From contig JALIZF010001512.1 of assembly GCA_029948255.1 (NCBI GenBank), forward strand, positions 248,001-312,000: a DNA stretch of 64,000 nt. The letters are read 5' to 3'. The stretch is from Telmatactis stephensoni. Its lineage: Eukaryota > Cnidaria > Anthozoa > Actiniaria > Isophelliidae. This document shows, in pieces, positions 59,101 through 64,000 of this stretch. Position 1 is the stretch's first letter. Every line of letters begins with the position of its first letter. The notes below the pieces were generated by a model. It made no database searches. It was not told the origin of the DNA and saw only the letters and a list, made by a program, of their open reading frames with translations. The position numbers and the translations under genes were made by a program.

Positions 59101-62100
59101 GAGGCAGAAGAAAATCTATAAAACCAAAAATCCAGGTTGCTTGGGATGATGATCAGTTATCATCTGATATTAAAACAAACAAAACAAGTAAGTCATGAGG
59201 GTTATTTCTAATATATTAATAGTAAAATTTAAATGAACTAATGAATGAATCTCTGTAAAATACTGAATCTGAAATAATGAGTGACCCCATCTTTTTTCTT
59301 CTTCTTGTTTTGCTTGACATGCAATCATTCATCTTCAAATGACTGGATTAAAAAAATCATCATGGAAATCTAGTTGGTGCAGGAACTACCAGACAAAAAG
59401 TACATAATTTGTGTTTAAGACCATATCTTTTTGATATTTGATAGATGAAAAAGGCAAGTTATCATCAAAGTCCAACATTCATGACAGGTCAAAAAGGATC
59501 ACATTTAAACCAATGTCTCTAGTTCCTGGTTCTGTTTCCACCATGATTACTTTAGATGAATCTGAGGAGAAAGTGGGAAAGGAACTAGAAGAATTGGACA
59601 ATTTGAAGAGTGAGATAAATGCCCCATTGTCACCATGCTTTACTGATGTTCTTAGTTCTGATGGAAGTTCAGACTATGAAACTGATTTAGAGGAAGATTT
59701 TCCAGGTACTCTTTATAGCTTTACACAATCAAAATTTTCATATACTGCTTGATCTTTTGGGATCTTTGAACCCATGCTTTCTGATGATAATTACAGTGGT
59801 TCTCAATCACACACCTCCTCCAACAATTTTCTCTCATTTGAAAACCGAGTCAGTAATTCATGGACATAAATCAAAAGTGTTTCCATGATGATCATCAGCA
59901 TGTGCACTTGTAAGCTTTGTCTTTCTCTATAGTTTTAGTGGCTACTGGCTGATCTAGATGTTGATTTACTAGGTCTGAAAATGATGACAGATATTGAAAA
60001 TTCCCACCAGTAGCAGTATACATTGCACAAACAAAGAAAAATAAGTAATTCATAAAATTTGTTTGTGACCTTCATAACCTGCTGATGTTGAGCATAAAAT
60101 CAGTCGACCATTCTTGAGCTAAAATTATCTATTTTCTATATTTTTGTGAGTGTCATTTTTGAACATTTACTGAAAACAATGGGAGGAAAACTTTAATAGT
60201 GCAGTAAAATAAAAAGCAAATTGTCATGGAAATACTTTTGATTGACGTCCAATATTGGGACAAGGATGGGGATAGTTATTGTAGCACCTTTTAGGTGTCA
60301 AAATCAGTGATTTGGTACATGCATCTATCAGAGTGTTAAAAATTTTAGTTTGCACCTTTTAGGGATAAAAACGACTTGTTGACACACCCACCACCTACCT
60401 GGATATGACTCAGGGACCTTTTAGGGGTTATTTTCAAAAAATTCCAATAAGTGTCCCTACCCTTCTATATTATTTCTAATTTTGAAAAGAATCTTCTGAT
60501 TGGCTAACATAATGCTGCTTGCCATTGGGTACATGTATTTATATATTAGAAACAGTCACTGACTTCATGTTGGTGCAAACAAACATCCAATAAGAAGTTT
60601 CTTTTATAAATAAACACAATGTTATTGTATGAACATCAGCACGGCTTTCGGACAAATCACTTCACCAACTTGGCTATAATGCAACTAGTTAACCAAATTT
60701 CGTCCTCTATAGACAGCAGAGAACTTTGTGCAGGTGTTTTCTTAGACCTCTATAGATAAGGCATTTGATACTGAGAATCATAGAATACTCATAACCAACC
60801 TGGAACATTATGGTACTGTAGAGGACCAGCATTAGAATGGATCACAAGTTATTTGAAAAATCGCAAACAATGTGTTGAATACAATAATGTTTCATCTGTC
60901 CAACAAACTGTTAAATGCGGTATTCCCCAAGGTAGCATTTTAGGACCGTTATTATTTATCCTATACATAAACGATATAGCAAATTCTTCCAGTCTTTTTA
61001 AAAAATTCATACTATTTGCTGATGATACTAATGTTTTCTATCTCGTGAAAAAACAATTATGTCTTAACAAACACCTTAAATTCCGAACTTGATAAAGTAT
61101 CAGAACTCATTACAGACCTCATCAATGCAGAACTAATATAAAAAAGTTCACCATTGTTAGTCAGGGTCCTAAACTTTGGAACACTTTACCCAGTGAACTC
61201 AAATCGAAATGGCAACTATGAACAGCTTTAAAACCAATCTTAACAAATATTTAATCGAATCTAGCAAAACCTAACCAGAAGTAATATATCATTCTTACCT
61301 AGTATAAATCGTAACCACTGTAACATCTACAAACGTTAATGGTGAAGAAATCTTTATATTCAATTTTGAATGAATCATATGCATAAACATACATCCTATT
61401 ATCCCGGGGTAACCCCCCCCCCCCCCCCCCCCCCAACTTGGGTAAAGATGTGCCGCCAGGACCTCAAAACCCTGACCCTATCCCAGACCTAAAATTTCGA
61501 TTTTTCGTACCCTACCCCAGACTAAACCTAAGAATTGTACACCCTATCCCAGACTAAACCCCAACATGTATACCCTATCCCATTCTTCATTATTTTATGA
61601 TTGAAATCAATATTTACTAACTTTTGAATGGAATTTACATTGTTTCTGTGTCGACAGAAAGCGTAGCTTATTTCAGACTAAAACCGACCAAAACCTACCC
61701 CCCGGGGGGTACTCCCCTATATTCATTATACGGGTACGTGCTGCCAAACAGGGTAGGGTTTTCAGCGATTTTACTCTGGAACAGGGTATATAAAAATCGT
61801 AATTACTCTCTGGAACAGGGTATGTTTTAACAAAGTTCGTCTAAAAGGCCGGGCTGAAAGGGGTTAACGACACGTCAACTTCGCCAGAAACAATGAAATT
61901 AGGCAGGCATTTACTCTGGAACAGGGTATCAATTTTGGAAATTTTGCTCTGGAACAGGGTCAGGGTTCGATGGGCTCAGCGGCACGTCCCTACTCAAAAC
62001 TGGAAGGAGTACCCCCCCCCCCCCGACCTACCCCTATCCCAGACTAAAACGACCAAATTGTAACCCTATCCCAGACAAAAACCATACACTATCCCAGACA

Positions 62101-63164
62101 AAATGTCAAAAAAGGAGACCCTACCCCAGACCTAAAACCCGAAAAACCATACCCTATAGCGCAGCACACACCCGTATAGCAAATATAGGGGAGTCCCCCC
62201 TCCCCCCCGGGCTATTATAAGTTATTTGTGTTTCTATATGTTGTGTTTCTCTTGATTTATTATAGATAAATTGAAACTTTTGGATTTGTTTGTTTATTAT
62301 GGCATTTTGTCATTCATTTTTCACAGTGAACCCCAAAGAGTTCGACCCATCTGGGAAAGCACTGTATGTCAAAATGTGTAATGACAAAGGTATAGTTGTA
62401 GATGTAGTTTTGTACTACACATTTGTTGAACATCTCTAGGACACTTTAGAGCACTAAACTGAGATTGTCTTGGCATGTAATTTCTATACCCAGGGGGACT
62501 CCATTGTAAAAGGATCGGGTATGCTCGTCGTATCTCTTAGGGGTAAAAATCAGCGATTTGGTATCTTTTAGGGTGTTAAAATTGAAGTTTAGAGTTTTAG
62601 CATTTCCTGGTATGTTTTATGGTATCAAAAGAGCCCATCGCTTATACTATCTTATTCTCAAATGGAAAAAAATTGCCCAACAAAAGCATGTCGACCGTCC
62701 AATAATAATGTTCATTAGCTTGTTATCGCTGGTATCTCTTAGGGGTTAAAAAATTGTCCGGCAACGCCCTTTTAAAAAGACTTCCGGTATCTTTTAGGGA
62801 TATTTTTGAAAATTTCCGACAAGCATACCCGATGGAGTTTACAATGGAGTCCCCCCCGGAATGTCTACCACCAAGCTTTGCGTAGATTCTGTCTATAATC
62901 TCATGCAGCAAAAATGTAGCTGAAACAACTTTATTCATCAAATCTCCAGAACAGTTCTTAGCTAGTGCCAAGACACCATTTAGTGTTGCGTATGTAGGCT
63001 TGCTTTATAAGGAGCAATAACTAAGCTGTAGGTTTGCATCTGATTTTATATTAGATTTGGTTCCAGTATCATACTTGACAAAGAGACTCAAGGAAAAAGA
63101 AATCATTCTGCGACATCATGGACTAGGATCCCAGGGAACACTACCAATTGCTAAGTCTTTAAAG
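55434..63164 (+). CDS. Leucine-rich repeat protein, LRRC74-like, 5' part (partial)
   Basis: Plus-strand exons: 55,434-55,555 (ATG, MPSVKLLKNLAKVGNKS...), 57,211-57,214 (microexon GCAG), 57,275-57,477, 59,039-59,187, 59,445-59,705, 62,327-62,389 and 63,067-63,164. All borders are GT/AG and total 900 nt, exactly 300 codons. The first 240 residues are a disordered Ser/Pro/Lys-rich region with an acidic patch (SSDGSSDYETDLEED). The last part reads FDPSGKALYVKMCNDK, then VSYLTKRLKEKEIILRHHGL and GSQGTLPIAKSLK. This looks like the start of an RNase-inhibitor-type LRR domain: the LRHHGLGxxGTxxIAKSL turn is typical of the LRRC74 group. The role is unknown. The gene continues beyond the window. Joining exon 1 depends on the microexon; later exons are well supported. 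Introns hold several transposons. Confidence 0.6.
56041..57115. repeat. Diverged tandem duplication, unit about 540 bp, in LRR intron 1
   Basis: GTGTAACCTGGAAGAGA, TGTCATTCTA.TCTACAT, AAAAACAAGATG, CTATTTCTGA.AATTATGAA, AAATCTGACA and AGCCCAATTCATTTGAATCA occur in the same order at 56,041-56,540 and 56,590-57,115. The first copy has an (AAC)n stretch at 56,120-56,151. Divergence suggests an old duplication. Confidence 0.8.
57211..57214 (+). CDS. Putative 4-nt microexon of the LRR gene
   Basis: GCAG sits between an acceptor TGTGTCTTCTTTAG and a strong donor GTATGT. Exon 1 ends with 2 nt over and the exon at 57,275 starts in phase 0, so 4 nt (or 3n+1) are needed between them. This microexon gives AGG CAG (Arg-Gln) and restores the frame. 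It could instead be chance with the true connecting exon elsewhere in the 1.7-kb intron. Confidence 0.4.
57540..58068. mobile_element. Hairpin element in LRR intron
   Basis: Inverted repeat centred near 57,804. TTATCAAAACTGTACAAAAT at 57,549 is answered by ATTTTGTACAGTTTTGATAA at 58,040, and TAGTTTAGAGGGAA / TTCCCTCTAAACTA and ATGAATCTTTAGAG / CTCTAAAGATTCAT also pair. Arms of about 230 bp, moderately diverged. No transposase. The 78-codon plus frame at 57,962 is a by-product. Confidence 0.75.
60630..61290 (+). mobile_element. LINE reverse transcriptase remnant with internal deletion
   Basis: Frames read HQHGFRTNHFTNLAIMQLVN, then VFLDLYR plus AFDTENHRILI (RT motif around the first catalytic Asp), GIPQGSILGPLLFILYINDI, and FADDTNVFYLVKK (catalytic FADD box). 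Then it jumps to a 3' end ELDKVSELI...LNKYLIES. The region between the ADD box and the C-terminus is deleted and several stops break the frame. This is a CR1/jockey-group type remnant in the LRR intron between 59,705 and 62,327. Confidence 0.85.
61404..62215. mobile_element. Outer MITE of CCCGGGG/CCTATCCCAGAC type, interrupted
   Basis: Both flanks contain repeated ACCCTATCCCAGAC blocks (61,440-61,590 and 62,025-62,130). They are bounded by a C-run after CCCGGGGTAA at the left and ATAGGGGAGTCCCCCC then CCCGGGCTAT at the right. The sequence between is a second copy in opposite orientation. Confidence 0.7.
61699..62024. mobile_element. Inner MITE nested in the outer copy
   Basis: CCCCCCGGGGGGTACTCCCC at the left and GGAGTACCCCCCCCCC at the right. 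The interior has TACTCTGGAACAGGGTAT four times, the complement of the ACCCTATCCCAGAC-type blocks of the outer copy. Same family, opposite orientation, inserted later. Confidence 0.7.
62490..62860. mobile_element. MITE with CCAGGGGGACTCCATTGT ends
   Basis: Left CAGGGGGACTCCATTGTAAA...GGGTATGCT, right AGCATACCCGATGGAGTTTA then CAATGGAGTCCCCCC. Inside, TATCTCTTAGGGGT and TCTTTTAGGG repeats. A shorter related copy with CACCTTTTAGG repeats lies at about 60,240-60,470. Between LRR exons 62,389 and 63,067. Confidence 0.75.
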
Positions 63165-63222
63165 GTGTGAATATTTGAAAAAAAGTCAAACAAGGATTTG
63201 AAACAATTTGGGCTTCCGCGAT

Positions 63223-63262
63223 GGCTGATAGCTCAGTTGGTAATCCCCAGACAGCCCAGATT
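63223..63262 (+). mobile_element. tRNA-like SINE head fragment
   Basis: GATGGCTGATAGCTCAGTTG then GTA resembles a tRNA A-box half, without a following B box. Taken as a SINE fragment. Confidence 0.4.
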
Positions 63263-63660
63263 ATTTTCAAATCCACTTTAGTGTTTCGTAGTCTATCATT
63301 ATTTTGTCATTCTAAGGGTGGTTTGACTTGAAGACAAAAGCAATCAATTCCCGCTGGTCCTGGATTATTAGTTCACAAAATTTTGATCCTTGATCCCAAA
63401 GTTCCAATTATTTTGATCCCTGATCCCACAAAAATATTACGTTCCCGACGGAACCAATTTCATATAAAGATTTTACGTAAAAATGTTGGAAATGTAAATT
63501 ATACACATGACAAATAGACTAGCCTTCGTCACATCCGGAAAACTCTCGTTTTGTCACAGATAACCCAAGCTCTGTGTCAGTGAACTGTAAGAGAATGTAT
63601 GGGTTTTTTCAATACAACCAGGAGCCCATTACTAGGAGCGTACAACTCACGTACATCGCT

Positions 63661-63870
63661 TTAAGGTCGATTTACACGGTACGATTATCGCACGCGACTT
63701 GACGTATACAACACAAGTCGTGCCGTGTGAATGCCCCTACGACTTCTCTAAGACCGTCGCGCGCGACCCAAAACTTGTCGTAGGGGCATTCACACGACAC
63801 AATTTTGTTCTAAGATGTGTTGTATACGTCAAGTCGTGAGCGACAATCGTACCGTGTAAATCGGCCTTTA
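63661..63870. mobile_element. About 210-bp MITE, near-palindromic
   Basis: TTAAGGTCGATTTACACGGT then ACGATTATCGC at the left, with its complement at the right. GACTTGACGTATACAACACA / TGTGTTGTATACGTCAAGTC and GTGTGAATGCCCCTACGA / TCGTAGGGGCATTCACAC also pair. Located after the last visible LRR exon. Confidence 0.85.
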
Positions 63871-64000
63871 GAGTAATCGTTTTCACAGACCAGCTATTTT
63901 TAGAACGGATATGCAGACAAAGAATGCTACCGTAGCCAATCAGCGTGCGATTCTCTGGTGACGTCATAGACGTGTTTGTTTGTGTTCGAAGTGTTCGAAC

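Noticed and set aside
60853..61092. Functional reverse transcriptase gene
   Set aside because: Catalytic boxes are visible but flanking frames contain stops and the region after the ADD box is deleted.

Overview
This is a gene-sparse, AT-rich eukaryotic window, most likely from an anthozoan cnidarian and probably a stony coral. Evidence for a eukaryote: short exons with GT/AG borders separated by kilobase introns, non-LTR retrotransposon remnants, tRNA-derived SINEs and very many hairpin-type inverted-repeat elements. The coral assignment rests on repeat families that I recall as typical of such genomes, so it is an inference.

Three genes can be assembled with consistent reading phase across every junction. 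(1) 1,763-9,622, minus strand: the N-terminal half of a 1-aminocyclopropane-1-carboxylate synthase-like (ACCS-like) PLP enzyme, running off the left edge, with two competing first exons. (2) 15,943-26,720, minus strand: a complete five-exon adiponectin receptor (PAQR family) whose seven-pass core is recognisable from end to end. It has an acidic N-terminus and a duplicated 40-residue amphipathic segment. (3) 55,434-63,164, plus strand: the 5' part of a leucine-rich-repeat protein resembling LRRC74-type proteins, running off the right edge. Its phase only closes if a 4-nt microexon is used. Weaker candidates are a plus-strand gene starting at 44,076, a lone exon at 208-357, an exon at 51,492-51,698 and a small intact ORF at 36,113-36,457.

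The rest is layered mobile DNA. 10.3-15.0 kb is a nest of short inverted-repeat elements, including two very large hairpins with arms of about 285 and 330 bp. 27.4-34.2 kb is a GTAGTA-type minisatellite split by an inverted-repeat element, which is split by a second one holding a 2,070-bp tandem duplication. 34.8-41.5 kb looks like one composite element. It is bounded by inverted ends and holds a direct-repeat array, an intact small ORF, a RecQ-like helicase fragment inside a G-rich inverted repeat, and a satellite of about 172 bp. 42-50.6 kb has SINEs, a LINE tail and a 5'-truncated R2-type (restriction-like endonuclease) retrotransposon. 53.0-53.8 kb is an element whose termini each carry seven TGAGTCA motifs. 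Several introns of the LRR gene are themselves packed with nested elements.

The genes are not functionally linked to one another. The points most worth a second look are splice-level oddities (a duplicated 5' splice site minisatellite, alternative first exons, the microexon) and the unusual composite elements. I see no CRISPR array, operon or bacterial system.
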